From: Mycobacterium sp. IS-1742
GTDB lineage: Bacteria; Actinomycetota; Actinomycetes; Mycobacteriales; Mycobacteriaceae
NCBI RefSeq assembly: GCF_001500125.1
Contig: NZ_LQIV01000003.1
Span: 96,692 to 160,691, forward strand
DNA: 64,000 bases
Reading direction: 5' to 3'
Shown here: piece after piece, positions 9,688 to 18,143 of the stretch
Numbering within the stretch: position 1 is the first letter of the stretch
Layout: every line of letters starts with the position of its first letter
The notes under the pieces: model-generated
Databases searched by the model: none
What the model was told of the DNA's origin: nothing
Seen by the model: the letters and a program-made list of their open reading frames with translations, nothing else
Position numbers and translations under genes: made by a program

Positions 9688-10326
9688 TCAGGCCGGGCGT
9701 TGGGCGGTGATCGTGTGGCGGGGGAGGCGGCCGTCGGCCCGGCTCTGCACGCTCACGGTCAACCCCGCCCGTTCGAGGGCGGCGACGATGTCGTCCACCG
9801 GACGCAGCCGGAAGCCGTACGGCGTGACGGGCAGCCGGCGCATCGCCTCCGGATCGCCCACGCCGATGACGGCGCGGCCGCCGGGCCGCAGGGTCCGCGC
9901 CAACTCGGCGCACACGGCGTCCAGATCGTCGACGAAGTACACGGTGTTGACGGTGATCGCCGCGTCGAGCGTGGCGTCATCGAGCGGTAGCGCAGTGAGC
10001 GAACCCTGTGCGAGCCGCAGCCGGCCGCTGTCGATGTCGCGGCGGAACTGCCGCCGGGCCCGGTCGAGCATGTCGTCGGAGAGCTCCACCCCGTGGACCG
10101 TGCCGCCGGTGCCCACCGCGTCGACGAGCAGCCGCAGTCCCGCGCCGCCCCCGAATCCGATGTCGGCGGCGACGCCGCCGGCCGGCACCTGCGCGGCGGC
10201 CACCGCCGTCGCGATGGCCTGGCCGTTACCGCGGTTCAGGGCACCGGCGACGACCCCGCCGAGGCGTCCGTGCGGGCGGCCCAGCTGTTCGGCCATGCTG
10301 GTGAGCAGTTTTTGACGTAGTGGCAT
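9688..10326 (-). CDS. Class I SAM-dependent methyltransferase
   Basis: A small-molecule methyltransferase of 212 residues. Motif I is ADIGFGGGAG (SAM binding), followed by GVELSDDML (acidic loop binding the ribose) and a post-I region LPLDDATLDAAITVN typical of UbiE/Methyltransf_11 enzymes. The substrate is unknown. I chose ATG 10326 (MPLRQKLL); longer in-frame starts would run through the rpsP promoter at 10349-10383. It converges with the SnoaL-like gene 14 bases away and is divergent from rpsP. Confidence 0.82.
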   Translation of the reverse strand: MPLRQKLLTSMAEQLGRPHGRLGGVVAGALNRGNGQAIATAVAAAQVPAGGVAADIGFGGGAGLRLLVDAVGTGGTVHGVELSDDMLDRARRQFRRDIDSGRLRLAQGSLTALPLDDATLDAAITVNTVYFVDDLDAVCAELARTLRPGGRAVIGVGDPEAMRRLPVTPYGFRLRPVDDIVAALERAGLTVSVQSRADGRLPRHTITAQRPA

Positions 10327-10348
10327 GGCTCCAGTGTGCCCGGCCGAA

Positions 10349-10383
10349 GCGATTTCCGGCCGGACCCGCCGGTCTGGCACAAT
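10349..10383 (+). promoter_or_regulatory. rpsP promoter, bipartite motif shared with rplS
   Basis: GCGATTTC at 10349-10356, a 15-base spacer, then GTCTGGCACAAT at 10372-10383. CACAAT is the likely -10 and ATTTCC the -35 region. The same two blocks with the same 15-base spacer stand upstream of rplS (13572-13606). The 126 bases from the -10 to ATG 10510 form the rpsP leader. Confidence 0.6.
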
Positions 10384-10509
10384 GGTCCGCTGTCCGCCCG
10401 CGACTCCGGCCGCGCGGTGGTCACACACGCGAGGCAAAACCGGATCGGGCAAACCCGCCCGCATCGCTGAATTGCAGCGTGGCAACGCACGAGGAGTGTC
10501 GCAACACCC

Positions 10510-11019
10510 ATGGCTGTCAAGATCAAGCTGACCCGTCTGGGCAAGATCCGCAACCCCCAGTACCGCATCGTCGTCGCCGACGCGCGCACCCGCCGCGACG
10601 GCCGTTCCATCGAGGTCATCGGCCGGTACCACCCCAAGGAGGAGCCGAGCCTGATCGAGGTCGACTCCGAGCGCGCCCAGTACTGGCTCGGCGTCGGCGA
10701 GCAGCCCACCGAACCGGTGCTGCAGCTGCTGAAGATCACCGGCGACTGGCAGAAGTTCAAGGGTCTGCCGGGCGCGGAGGGCACGCTGAAGGTCAAGGAG
10801 CCCAAGCCCAGCAAGCTCGACCTGTTCAACGCCGCCCTGGCCGAGGCCGAGGGCGGGCCGAGCACCGAGGCCACCCAGCCGAAGAAGAAGAAGGCGCCCG
10901 CGGCCAAGAAGGCGGCCTCCGACATCGAGGCGACCGCCGATCCGGCCGGCAACGCCGACAAGTCCGAGCCCGCCGCTGAGGGCGAGGACGCCACAATCGC
11001 CGGCGCCACTGAGAGCTGA
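10510..11019 (+). CDS. rpsP: 30S ribosomal protein bS16
   Basis: Small-subunit ribosomal protein. Residues 1-85 are the conserved core ([20 protein letters not shown], then [14 protein letters not shown]). Residues from about 105 to 169 form an extension rich in Lys, Ala and acidic residues, common in mycobacteria and absent from E. coli S16; it is probably disordered. First gene of rpsP-khpA-rimM-trmD. ATG 10510 lies 13-15 bases from a GAGGAGTG element, a long spacing, but MAVKIKL is the universal family start. Confidence 0.96.
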   Translation: MAVKIKLTRLGKIRNPQYRIVVADARTRRDGRSIEVIGRYHPKEEPSLIEVDSERAQYWLGVGEQPTEPVLQLLKITGDWQKFKGLPGAEGTLKVKEPKPSKLDLFNAALAEAEGGPSTEATQPKKKKAPAAKKAASDIEATADPAGNADKSEPAAEGEDATIAGATES

Positions 11020-11027
11020 GCGGCGCC

Positions 11028-11270
11028 GTGAGCTCAGTCGTCGTCGACGCTGTCGAACACCTCGTCCGCGGGATCGTCGACAATCCCGACGATGTGCGGG
11101 TCGACATGGTGACCAACCGGCGCGGCCGGACGGTCGAGGTGCATGTGCACCCCGACGATCTCGGCAAGGTCATCGGTCGCGGCGGTCGCACTGCGACGGC
11201 GCTGCGCACCCTGGTCGCCGGTATCGGCGGGCGGGGCATCCGCGTCGACGTGGTGGACACCGACCAGTAG
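11028..11270 (+). CDS. khpA: KH-domain RNA-binding protein KhpA
   Basis: An 80-residue single KH-domain protein, the KhpA (YlqC) family, which binds RNA usually with KhpB and affects ribosome assembly and cell shape. The GxxG RNA-binding loop is visible as [11 protein letters not shown] near residue 50. GTG 11028 lies 8 bases after the rpsP stop, so it is translated from the same message, the conserved position of this gene in Gram-positive bacteria. The protein carries no other domain. Confidence 0.92.
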   Translation: MSSVVVDAVEHLVRGIVDNPDDVRVDMVTNRRGRTVEVHVHPDDLGKVIGRGGRTATALRTLVAGIGGRGIRVDVVDTDQ

Positions 11271-11286
11271 CGAACGACCACCGTTC

Positions 11287-11808
11287 ATGGACCTCGTAGT
11301 CGGCCGGGTCGCCAAGGCGCACGGCGTCACCGGTGAACTGGTGGTCGAGGTCCGCACCGACGATCCCGACGCCCGCTTCGTGCCCGGCGCAGCATTGCGC
11401 GGGCGCGCCCCCCGGGGTGGCGCCGAGCGCCGTTACGTCGTCGAATCCGTTCGGCCGCACGGCGGTCGGCTGCTGGTGCGCCTCGACGGCGTGGACGTCG
11501 GGGCCGCCGCCGACGCGTTGCGGGGAACGGTGTTCCTGGTCGACAGCGACGACCTGCCGCCGATCGAGGACCCCGACGAGTACTACGACCACCAACTCGA
11601 GGGGCTGCGCGTGCGCACGGTCGACGGCGTGCAGGTCGGAACGGTGGCCGAGGTCTTGCACACCGCCGCAGGCGAACTGCTGTCGGTGAAGACTCCCGAG
11701 GGCGCCGAGGTGCTCGTGCCGTTCGTCACGGCCATCGTGCCCCGGGTGTTGCTGGCCGACGGTCTGGTGGAGATCGATCCGCCCGAGGGTCTGCTGGATC
11801 CGGAGTAG
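11287..11808 (+). CDS. rimM: 16S rRNA processing protein RimM
   Basis: Assembly factor for the 30S head that binds ribosomal protein S19 and assists 16S maturation. The 173-residue product has the N-terminal RimM barrel ([19 protein letters not shown]) and the C-terminal PRC-barrel ([11 protein letters not shown], then VPFVTAIVP). ATG 11287 gives the standard MDLVVGRV beginning. It sits 16 bases after the KH gene and 13 bases before trmD, in the classical order. Confidence 0.95.
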   Translation: MDLVVGRVAKAHGVTGELVVEVRTDDPDARFVPGAALRGRAPRGGAERRYVVESVRPHGGRLLVRLDGVDVGAAADALRGTVFLVDSDDLPPIEDPDEYYDHQLEGLRVRTVDGVQVGTVAEVLHTAAGELLSVKTPEGAEVLVPFVTAIVPRVLLADGLVEIDPPEGLLDPE

Positions 11809-11821
11809 AGGGTGCGCAGCC

Positions 11822-12505
11822 GTGCGAATTGATGTGATCACCATCTTCCCGCGCTACCTCGACCCTCTCCGGGAGTCGTTGCCCGGCAAGGCGATCGACT
11901 CCGGACGTATCCAGCTCGGCGTCCACGACCTTCGCGCCTGGACCCATGACGTGCACCGTTCGGTCGACGATGCGCCCTACGGCGGCGGTCCCGGCATGGT
12001 GATGAAGGCGCCGGTCTGGGGTGCGGCGCTCGACGACGTCTGCACCGACGACACGCTGCTCGTGGTGCCGACCCCGGCGGGGCGGCTGTTCGACCAGGCC
12101 ACCGCCCAGCGGTGGAGCGCCGAACGCCACCTGGTGTTCGCCTGCGGACGCTACGAGGGCATTGATCAGCGGGTCGTCGACGACGCCGCCCGGCGGATGC
12201 GCGTGGCGGAGGTCTCCATCGGCGATTACGTGCTCAACGGCGGCGAGTCCGCGACGCTGGTGATGGTCGAGGCCGTCGTGCGGTTGCTGCCCGAGGTGCT
12301 GGGCAACCCCGCCTCCCATGCCGACGACTCGCACTCCGCGGGTCTGCTCGAAGGGCCCAGTTACACGCGGCCGCCCAGTTGGCGGGGACTCGACGTCCCC
12401 GCGGTGCTGCTGTCCGGCAATCACGCCAGAGTCGCGGCGTGGAGGCACGAGCAGGCGCTCGCCCGGACCCGGGAAAGGCGCCCGGACCTGTTGGGCGACA
12501 ACTAG
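11822..12505 (+). CDS. trmD: tRNA (guanine-37-N1)-methyltransferase TrmD
   Basis: SPOUT-class methyltransferase that makes m1G37 in tRNAs reading CNN codons and so prevents +1 frameshifting. The 227-residue product has the deep-knot SAM site: [11 protein letters not shown] and the [11 protein letters not shown] segment, plus the [13 protein letters not shown] loop. Start is GTG 11822 ([10 protein letters not shown]). Last gene of the rpsP operon. Its TAG stop overlaps the stop of the converging lipoprotein gene (CTAG, 12502-12505). No leader or second promoter is evident before it. Confidence 0.96.
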   Translation: MRIDVITIFPRYLDPLRESLPGKAIDSGRIQLGVHDLRAWTHDVHRSVDDAPYGGGPGMVMKAPVWGAALDDVCTDDTLLVVPTPAGRLFDQATAQRWSAERHLVFACGRYEGIDQRVVDDAARRMRVAEVSIGDYVLNGGESATLVMVEAVVRLLPEVLGNPASHADDSHSAGLLEGPSYTRPPSWRGLDVPAVLLSGNHARVAAWRHEQALARTRERRPDLLGDN

Positions 12506-13428
12506 ATCCGGCCGTCCGGGAACATGGTCTCGACGGCCCGGGTGATGGTGGCTCGGGCCTCGGCGGCACCGGCCGGCTGGTCGGAGCCGATCACCATGAT
12601 GTAGCGGCGGTCCGCACCGATGACGCCGGTCGACAGGTGCATCCAGTCCGACCCGATGCAGCACATCCAGCCCTGCTTGACCGCGACCGGCACCGCGTAG
12701 AGGCCTTCGGGGATCCCGAAGCGCTGCGGGTACACCCCACCGGGCTGGGTGCCGTCGACGCCGTTCGGTGTCGAGGCGGCGAGGTTGTCCACGATCAGGT
12801 CCGCCTTGTCACGGGGCAGACCACCCGCGCCGGAGAGCAGCATGTCGTAGTAGCGCACCAGGTCGGCCGCGGTGCTGATGGTGTTCCACCAGCGGCCGTC
12901 GCCGGGCGGACGGGTGCCGGTGAGGCCGTAGCGCTTCACGACCCGCTTGATGATCGCGCTGCCCCCGCCCCGGTTCCAGAAGACCTCGGCCGCGCTGTCG
13001 TCGGACGACCGCAGCATCGACCGGAAGTTCTCGACGTCCTCGGGTGACAACGGTTCACCACCGAGCAACAGGTCGTCGGCGATGAAGAGTTTCACCACCG
13101 ACGCGATCGCGATCCCGCGGCCGTTGCCGTTGGACACGACCTGGCCGGTGTTGCGGTCCTTGATCAGGACGGTGACGTCGGCACCCGCATCGGCGGCCTG
13201 ATCGGTGGCCCGCCGCACCCGGTCCTCGAGCCCGGTGAACGACGCGGCGGGCTGGTCGGGTGATGCCTCGGGCAGCGGCGCCATGGCGCCGTGGGGTGCG
13301 ACGACGGTGAGGTGCGGACCGTCGGGGTGGGGCGGTGTGCCGTACACCCGCGCCTCACACCCCGAGACGGCCACTGCCACGGCCATGCCTGCCGCGGTGG
13401 CCGTCAACAGCACCGACGGCCGTCGCAT
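12502..13428 (-). CDS. lppW: LppW-like lipoprotein with beta-lactamase fold
   Basis: A 308-residue secreted lipoprotein. The signal peptide ends in the lipobox AVSGC with the lipidated Cys at residue 24. The body resembles the class A beta-lactamase/PBP fold: SVVK (SxxK), [11 protein letters not shown] in the SDN position and VKQGWM in the KTG position. The last two differ from active beta-lactamases, so hydrolytic activity is uncertain. The position between trmD and rplS in opposite orientation matches Rv2905 (lppW). A TAGGCT -10 lies at 13508-13513, giving an approximately 70-base leader. The stop overlaps that of trmD. Confidence 0.82.
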   Translation of the reverse strand: MRRPSVLLTATAAGMAVAVAVSGCEARVYGTPPHPDGPHLTVVAPHGAMAPLPEASPDQPAASFTGLEDRVRRATDQAADAGADVTVLIKDRNTGQVVSNGNGRGIAIASVVKLFIADDLLLGGEPLSPEDVENFRSMLRSSDDSAAEVFWNRGGGSAIIKRVVKRYGLTGTRPPGDGRWWNTISTAADLVRYYDMLLSGAGGLPRDKADLIVDNLAASTPNGVDGTQPGGVYPQRFGIPEGLYAVPVAVKQGWMCCIGSDWMHLSTGVIGADRRYIMVIGSDQPAGAAEARATITRAVETMFPDGRI

Positions 13429-13748
13429 GGGTCTCCTTCTCGATGACTGGGGGCGCCTCTGGCGGGGAATCGTCTCGGCGCACCGGGTGCGGCGAACAAC
13501 TGATCCAAGCCTAACGTGTACCCGTGGCGTCGCTGATCAGCGCCGGCCGCGGCAGAGCGCCGCGCGAGGCGGCGATTTCACTGGACCGGTGCCCGTCTGG
13601 CACAATTGAGCAGTTGTCCGCGCAGGACGTGGGGTGCGCCCCTGACGTCCGCTGCGAGATACGCCCCGAAAGCGTCCGTACCCACCGGCTCGGCGCGCGC
13701 TGTTCGCACAGCCCGCCCTCGCCGCAAAGCAACAAGGAAGTGTCACCG
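13429..13748. other. Divergent intergenic region lppW / rplS (320 bases)
   Basis: No gene was found in this gap. It holds the minus-strand -10 TAGGCT at 13508-13513 for the lipoprotein, and the plus-strand rplS promoter at 13572-13606. About 140 bases of rplS leader follow, ending with the AAGGAAG ribosome site at 13734-13740. The long leader could carry post-transcriptional control of L19 but no clear hairpin-plus-ligand fold was recognised. Confidence 0.6.
13572..13606 (+). promoter_or_regulatory. rplS promoter, bipartite motif shared with rpsP
   Basis: GCGATTTC at 13572-13579, a 15-base spacer, and GTCTGGCACAAT at 13595-13606, identical in both blocks and spacing to the rpsP promoter. TGTCCGC follows 8 bases later (7 at rpsP), probably spanning the transcription start. 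Confidence 0.6.
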
Positions 13749-14090
13749 ATGAACACGCTGGACTTCGTCGATCAGGCGTCGCTGCGCGACGACATCCCGG
13801 CTTTCGGCCCCGGCGACACCGTCAACGTGCACGTGAAGGTGATCGAGGGCTCGAAGGAACGCATCCAGGTCTTCAAGGGTGTCGTCATCCGCCGCCAGGG
13901 CGGCGGTATCCGCGAGACCTTCACGGTGCGCAAGGAGAGCTACGGCGTCGGCGTGGAGCGCACGTTCCCCGTGCACTCGCCCAACATCGACCACATCGAC
14001 GTCGTCACCCGTGGCGACGTCCGCCGCGCGAAGCTGTACTACCTGCGCGAGCTCCGCGGCAAGAAGGCGAAGATCAAGGAGAAGCGCTGA
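13749..14090 (+). CDS. rplS: 50S ribosomal protein bL19
   Basis: Large-subunit protein at the 30S-50S interface, 113 residues. Family features are [17 protein letters not shown] near residue 16, then [16 protein letters not shown] and the basic tail [18 protein letters not shown] 13749 follows AAGGAAG with 8 bases between. It has its own promoter, the same as that of rpsP, although lppW separates it from the rpsP operon; in many bacteria rplS is the last gene of that operon. No second promoter was seen inside the coding region. Confidence 0.96.
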   Translation: MNTLDFVDQASLRDDIPAFGPGDTVNVHVKVIEGSKERIQVFKGVVIRRQGGGIRETFTVRKESYGVGVERTFPVHSPNIDHIDVVTRGDVRRAKLYYLRELRGKKAKIKEKR

Positions 14091-14129
14091 CCCGCCACGG
14101 CGCTGACGGGCACCGGTCCGTTCGCTGGC

Positions 14130-14135
14130 TAGTGT
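14130..14135 (+). promoter_or_regulatory. Leaderless -10 element of lepB
   Basis: TAGTGT ends exactly 6 bases before GTG 14142, so transcription should start on the start codon. The identical hexamer and distance occur before the gene at 36374. No ribosome-binding site precedes lepB. Confidence 0.55.
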
Positions 14136-14141
14136 GAACCC

Positions 14142-14981
14142 GTGACCGATAAGCCCGAGTCGTCGTCCGAGGACGTTGTCGGCAGGCCTGACTCCGACGC
14201 CGAACCGCACGCCGACGACCAGGACGAGACCCCCGGCCGCAAACACTCGGCGCTGCGCGAACTGGCCATCCTGGTCACCATCGCGATCGTTCTGTACTAC
14301 GTGATGCTCACGTTCGTCGCGCGGCCGTACCTGATCCCGTCGGAGTCGATGGAACCCACGCTGCACGGGTGTCCCGGCTGCGTCGGCGACCGCATCATGG
14401 TCGACAAGGTCACCTACCGGTTCACCGAACCGGCACCCGGCGACGTCATCGTGTTCAAGGGCCCGCCCAACTGGAACATCGGATACAAGTCGATCCGGTC
14501 CGACAACCCCGCCATCCGCTTCGTGCAGAACGCGCTGTCCGTCGTGGGATTCGTCCCGCCGGACGAGAACGACCTGGTCAAGCGAGTGATCGCGGTGGGC
14601 GGTCAGACGGTGGAGTGCCGTGCGGCCACCGGGCTGACCGTCGACGGCAAACGGCTCGTGGAGCCGTACCTGGACCCCAAGACGATGATGGCCGATCCTG
14701 TCGTCTACCCCTGCCTGGGCAACGAGTTCGGGCCGGTCACCGTCCCCGAGGACAAGCTGTGGGTGATGGGGGACAACCGCACGCATTCGGCCGACTCGCG
14801 CGCGCACTGCACGAACCTGCCCGGTGACGCGCAGCGCGGCCTGCTGTGCACGGGCGACCCGGAGGCGGGCACCATCCCGGTGGACAATGTGATCGGGAAG
14901 GCACGGTTCATCGCCTGGCCGCCGGGGAGATGGGGCGGCGTCGGTTCGGTGAACCCGCAGACCGCCGACCCGAACCAGTAG
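14142..14981 (+). CDS. lepB: Signal peptidase I
   Basis: Membrane serine/lysine protease that removes signal peptides from exported proteins. The first 40 residues are acidic and cytoplasmic, one membrane helix follows (ILVTIAIVLYYVMLTFVA), then the catalytic domain with nucleophile S69 in PSESMEPT and general base K147 in LVKRVIAVGG; the MGDNRTHSADSR box closes the site. Length is 279 residues. The GTG start is leaderless by the -10 at 14130. rnhB follows 48 bases later. Confidence 0.96.
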   Translation: MTDKPESSSEDVVGRPDSDAEPHADDQDETPGRKHSALRELAILVTIAIVLYYVMLTFVARPYLIPSESMEPTLHGCPGCVGDRIMVDKVTYRFTEPAPGDVIVFKGPPNWNIGYKSIRSDNPAIRFVQNALSVVGFVPPDENDLVKRVIAVGGQTVECRAATGLTVDGKRLVEPYLDPKTMMADPVVYPCLGNEFGPVTVPEDKLWVMGDNRTHSADSRAHCTNLPGDAQRGLLCTGDPEAGTIPVDNVIGKARFIAWPPGRWGGVGSVNPQTADPNQ

Positions 14982-15000
14982 GGACCGTAGGAGAACCGCG

Positions 15001-15027
15001 ATGAGCCGCAGGCGCGAGGGGGTTTGA
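15001..15027 (+). CDS. Short leader ORF (8 codons) before rnhB
   Basis: ATG 15001 reads MSRRREGV and stops at TGA 15025-15027, three bases before the rnhB GTG at 15030. AGGAGA lies 6-7 bases upstream. The first 14 bases of the block (GCGATGAGCCGCAG, 14998-15011) recur at 15759-15772 before DUF2469, where they start a 20-codon ORF. The layout suggests translational coupling, but such a short ORF could be chance. Confidence 0.35.
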   Translation: MSRRREGV

Positions 15028-15029
15028 GC

Positions 15030-15749
15030 GTGCCGGCGTCATGGCCGCCCCGCACGGTGATCCGCAAGGCCTCAGGTCTGCGCACGCTGGAGTCGGCGCT
15101 CTACCGCAACGGTCTCGGGCCGGTGGCTGGGGTGGACGAGGTGGGCCGCGGCGCGTGCGCCGGCCCGCTGGTGGTCGCGGCGTGCGTGCTCGGCCCGAAC
15201 CGGTTGGAGAGCCTGGCCGCGCTCGACGATTCGAAGAGGTTGGGCGAGAAGGAGCGGGAGCGGTTGTTCCCGCTGATCCGCCGCTACGCGCTGGCGTACC
15301 ACGTGGTGTTCATCCCGTCCGAGGAGGTGGACCGGCGCGGCGTGCACGTCGCCAACATCGAGGGGATGCGGCGGGCGGTCGCGGGTCTGTCCGTGCGGCC
15401 GGGTTACGTGTTGTCCGACGGGTTCCGCGTGCCGGGGCTGCCGACGCCGTCGCTGCCGGTGGTCGGCGGGGACGCCGCGGCCGCGTGTATCGCGGCGGCC
15501 AGTGTGCTGGCCAAGGTGAGCCGCGACCGGTTGATGGTGGCGATGGAACGCGACCACCCCGGCTACGGTTTCGCCGAGCACAAGGGATACAGCACACCGG
15601 CGCACACCGCCGCGCTGGCCGAACTCGGACCGTGCCCGCAGCACCGATATTCGTTCATCAACGTGCGCCGGTTGGTCACCGCGGGTACCCCGCAGATCAG
15701 CGGGGGGCTGACCGACGCCGAACCCGGGCAGTGCTGTGAACTCGGGTAG
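15030..15749 (+). CDS. rnhB: Ribonuclease HII
   Basis: Endonuclease that cuts the RNA strand of RNA-DNA hybrids, including single ribonucleotides in DNA. The metal-binding acids are visible in [14 protein letters not shown] near residue 34 and LDDSKRL; later the [10 protein letters not shown] segment carries another. Length is 239 residues from GTG 15030. I preferred this over the in-frame TTG at 15024 because GAGGGGG at 15016-15022 is then 7 bases away. It follows lepB, as in other mycobacteria. The last 20 residues are not conserved and look loose. Confidence 0.94.
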   Translation: MPASWPPRTVIRKASGLRTLESALYRNGLGPVAGVDEVGRGACAGPLVVAACVLGPNRLESLAALDDSKRLGEKERERLFPLIRRYALAYHVVFIPSEEVDRRGVHVANIEGMRRAVAGLSVRPGYVLSDGFRVPGLPTPSLPVVGGDAAAACIAAASVLAKVSRDRLMVAMERDHPGYGFAEHKGYSTPAHTAALAELGPCPQHRYSFINVRRLVTAGTPQISGGLTDAEPGQCCELG

Positions 15750-15761
15750 GGGAGGATTGCG

Positions 15762-15824
15762 ATGAGCCGCAGGAGTGAACAGCCACCGGCCGTGCCATAC
15801 CGACGTGAAGGACAGCAGTACTGA
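15762..15824 (+). CDS. Short leader ORF (20 codons) coupled to the DUF2469 gene
   Basis: ATG 15762 opens a 20-codon frame beginning MSRRSEQPPAVPYRR and ending at TGA 15822-15824, whose last base is the A of the DUF2469 ATG (TGATG). GGGGAGG stands 6 bases before the ATG, a better ribosome site than any directly before DUF2469, which suggests that the latter is translated by coupling. It starts with the same MSRR as the ORF at 15001. I do not recognise a peptide family. Confidence 0.45.
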   Translation: MSRRSEQPPAVPYRREGQQY

Positions 15825-16129
15825 TGAGCGCCGAGGATCTCGAGAAGTACGAAACCGAGATGGAGCTGTCGCTGTACCGCGAGTACAAGGACATCGTCGG
15901 GCAGTTCAGCTACGTGGTGGAGACAGAGCGCCGGTTCTATCTGGCCAACAGCGTGGAGATGGTGCCGCGCAACGCCAACGGCGAGGTGTACTTCGAGCTG
16001 AGGTTGGCCGATGCGTGGGTGTGGGACATGTACCGGCCCGCCCGGTTCGTCAAACAGGTCCGGGTGATCACGTTCAAGGACGTCAACATCGAAGAGGTGG
16101 AGAAACCGGAACTGCGGCTGCCGGAGTAG
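15824..16129 (+). CDS. DUF2469 family protein (Rv2901c homologue)
   Basis: A 101-residue acidic actinobacterial protein of unknown function, highly conserved in sequence and in its place after rnhB. It opens MSAEDLEKYETEMELSLYRE and contains FSYVVETERRFYLAN and MVPRNANGEVYFELR, which mark the family. No catalytic motif or membrane segment is visible; the many Glu/Tyr residues suggest a compact alpha/beta fold. Linked to septum or envelope functions only by neighbourhood with lepB. Translation appears coupled to the 20-codon ORF at 15762. Confidence 0.88.
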   Translation: MSAEDLEKYETEMELSLYREYKDIVGQFSYVVETERRFYLANSVEMVPRNANGEVYFELRLADAWVWDMYRPARFVKQVRVITFKDVNIEEVEKPELRLPE

Positions 16130-16141
16130 CCTCCTCGGTTC

Positions 16142-17299
16142 TCACCGGAACTCGGCGGCGATCGCGTCGAACGCCGCGATGGTGGCCTTCAACTTGTCGT
16201 TCTCCTCGGGCAGCGCCCAGCTCGACAGCTTCGCCGCGACCATGCCCGCGCGCCGGTTGACGTAGATCATCTGGCCGTGGATGCCCAGGCACAGCAGCAC
16301 GTCGTCGCCGGGATACGGCAGCCAGCACTTGTTGCGGTACATCCCGCCCGGGAAGCGGGCGGTGTCGCGGCCCGCCGCGAACGCGTCGCGGGAGTCCGCA
16401 GCACCGGTGAACGTGTCGGCGATCCACGACGGCGCCACGACCTGCCTGCCACTCAGCGACACCCCCTCGGTGAGGAACAGCGTGCCCACCCGGACCAGAT
16501 CGCGCAGACAGGCGTTGATCCCGCCGTCGAACATGCCGGTGCCCTCGCGGTCGACGCCGATCACCGCGTCGGCCTGGGCCCCGAGACGACTCCAGAGCAC
16601 GTCGGACATCAGTGCAGGCATGCGGGTGCCGCCCGCGGCTTCACACACCCAGCCCAGCACGTCGGTCTCACACGAGCGGTAGTCGAACGGGCCGCCGTGC
16701 GGGCCCTTCCGGCGCAGGGTCAGCAGGAAGCCGTACATGGTGTCGGGCAGGTCAGGGACGGTGCGCGGCGCCCACCCGATCGCCTGCTCGAGCAACCGCA
16801 CCTCGGCCAGCGGGTCGAGGTAGTCCTCGGAGAACGCGATGCCCGAACGCATGTCGAGCAGGTCTCGCACGGTCGCGCCGGCGTAGCCGCACTCCGCCAA
16901 CGCCGGGACGTAGGTGCTCAGCAGCGCGTCGGGCGCCAGCGCGCCCTCGCCGATCAGCGCCCCGGCGACCGTCGCGACGAGGGTTTTGCTGACCGACATC
17001 AGCAGGTGCGGGGTGTCGGGGAGCATGCCCGCCGGATACCGCTCCTCGAGGACCGCGCCGTGGCGGGTGACGATCCACCCGTCGGTCGCGGTTGCGCCCA
17101 TCACGTCGCCGACGGTGGTCGTGCCGCCCGGCAGGACGATCTCCGACAGCGCGGCAGACCGCGCGGGCATCTCGGCGACGGGACCGTCACCGCGGGAGAT
17201 CCGCGCGGTGGGCAGGAAGTCGGCGAGATGTTGGAATGCCCAGTGCAGATGGGGAACGGTCTGCCAGTTCTGCAGGGTCAGACCGGGCGGGACGCTCAC
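16142..17299 (-). CDS. Serine hydrolase, beta-lactamase (class C-like) family
   Basis: A 385-residue protein of the beta-lactamase/esterase EstB family. SxxK is SVSK (in HLLMSVSKTLVAT), and YSC-like motif is the FDYRSCETDVLGWV segment; the third motif, usually HTG, appears as LCLGIHGQMIYVN. No signal peptide is visible, so it is probably a cytosolic esterase or peptidase rather than a secreted beta-lactamase. GTG 17299 was chosen because a TAAGGT -10 lies 7 bases upstream, the same arrangement as ffh; a longer in-frame ATG at 17428 would invade the divergent HAD gene. M. tuberculosis has no counterpart at this spot that I recall. Confidence 0.8.
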   Translation of the reverse strand: MSVPPGLTLQNWQTVPHLHWAFQHLADFLPTARISRGDGPVAEMPARSAALSEIVLPGGTTTVGDVMGATATDGWIVTRHGAVLEERYPAGMLPDTPHLLMSVSKTLVATVAGALIGEGALAPDALLSTYVPALAECGYAGATVRDLLDMRSGIAFSEDYLDPLAEVRLLEQAIGWAPRTVPDLPDTMYGFLLTLRRKGPHGGPFDYRSCETDVLGWVCEAAGGTRMPALMSDVLWSRLGAQADAVIGVDREGTGMFDGGINACLRDLVRVGTLFLTEGVSLSGRQVVAPSWIADTFTGAADSRDAFAAGRDTARFPGGMYRNKCWLPYPGDDVLLCLGIHGQMIYVNRRAGMVAAKLSSWALPEENDKLKATIAAFDAIAAEFR

Positions 17300-17306
17300 G
17301 GTGCCG

Positions 17307-17312
17307 ACCTTA
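17307..17312 (-). promoter_or_regulatory. Leaderless -10 element of the serine hydrolase gene
   Basis: TAAGGT on the minus strand ends 7 bases before GTG 17299. This duplicates the ffh arrangement and decides the start codon of this gene. Confidence 0.45.
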
Positions 17313-17365
17313 TCGGTGGCGCCGGAACGACCGGGTGCGCCGCCGTGCAGTGTCAGACTGAACGC

Positions 17366-18139
17366 GTGCGATCCACCGCCAGATGCTGGCTCACCGACAT
17401 GGACGGCGTACTCGTCCGCGAAGAGCACGCCCTTCCCGGCGCCGCCGAATTCCTCGCGCGGCTCGTCGAGCGCGAGCGACCCTTCCTGGTGCTGACGAAC
17501 AATTCGATCTTCACGCCCCGCGACCTGGCCGCCCGGCTGGCGCGGTCGGGGCTGATCGTGCCCGAGGAGTCGATCTGGACCTCGGCGCTGGCCACCGCGA
17601 CGTTCCTGGCCGACCAGTTACCCGGCGGATCGGCCTATGTCATCGGCGAGGCCGGTCTGACCACCGCGCTGCACGAGGCGGGCTACACGCTGACCGACGT
17701 CGGACCGGATTTCGTGGTGCTGGGGGAGACCCGCACCTACTCGTTCGAGGCGATCACCAAGGCCGTCCGGCTGATCCTCGGCGGCGCCCGGTTCATCGCC
17801 ACCAACCCGGACGTGACCGGCCCCTCCGCGGAGGGGCCGCTGCCCGCCACCGGATCGGTGGCCGCCATGATCACCAAGGCCACCGGCAGGGAACCCTACT
17901 TCGTCGGGAAACCGAATCCGATGATGTTCCGCAGCGCGCTCAATCGCATCGAGGCGCACTCGGAGAGCACGGTGATGGTGGGCGACCGGATGGACACCGA
18001 CGTCGTCGCGGGCATCGAGGCAGGTCTGGAGACCATTCTGGTGCTGACCGGGTCGACGAGCGTCGAGGACGTCGAGCGTTATCCGTTCCGCCCGAGCCGG
18101 GTGCTGCCGTCCATCGCCGAGGCCATCGACTTGGTGTGA
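17366..18139 (+). CDS. HAD-IIA phosphatase, NagD family
   Basis: A 257-residue haloacid dehalogenase-like phosphatase of subfamily IIA (NagD / p-nitrophenyl phosphatase). Motif I is LTDMDGVL with D11 and D13, motif II LTNNS, motif III lysine in VGKPNPMMF, motif IV VMVGDRMDTDVVAG. The C2 cap lies between. It likely removes phosphate from a sugar phosphate, nucleotide or damaged metabolite. GTG 17366 gives the short N-terminus usual for the family; CAGACT 6 bases upstream is a weak leaderless -10. The dehydrogenase gene begins 4 bases after its stop, so they are cotranscribed. Confidence 0.87.
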   Translation: MRSTARCWLTDMDGVLVREEHALPGAAEFLARLVERERPFLVLTNNSIFTPRDLAARLARSGLIVPEESIWTSALATATFLADQLPGGSAYVIGEAGLTTALHEAGYTLTDVGPDFVVLGETRTYSFEAITKAVRLILGGARFIATNPDVTGPSAEGPLPATGSVAAMITKATGREPYFVGKPNPMMFRSALNRIEAHSESTVMVGDRMDTDVVAGIEAGLETILVLTGSTSVEDVERYPFRPSRVLPSIAEAIDLV

Positions 18140-18143
18140 CGGT

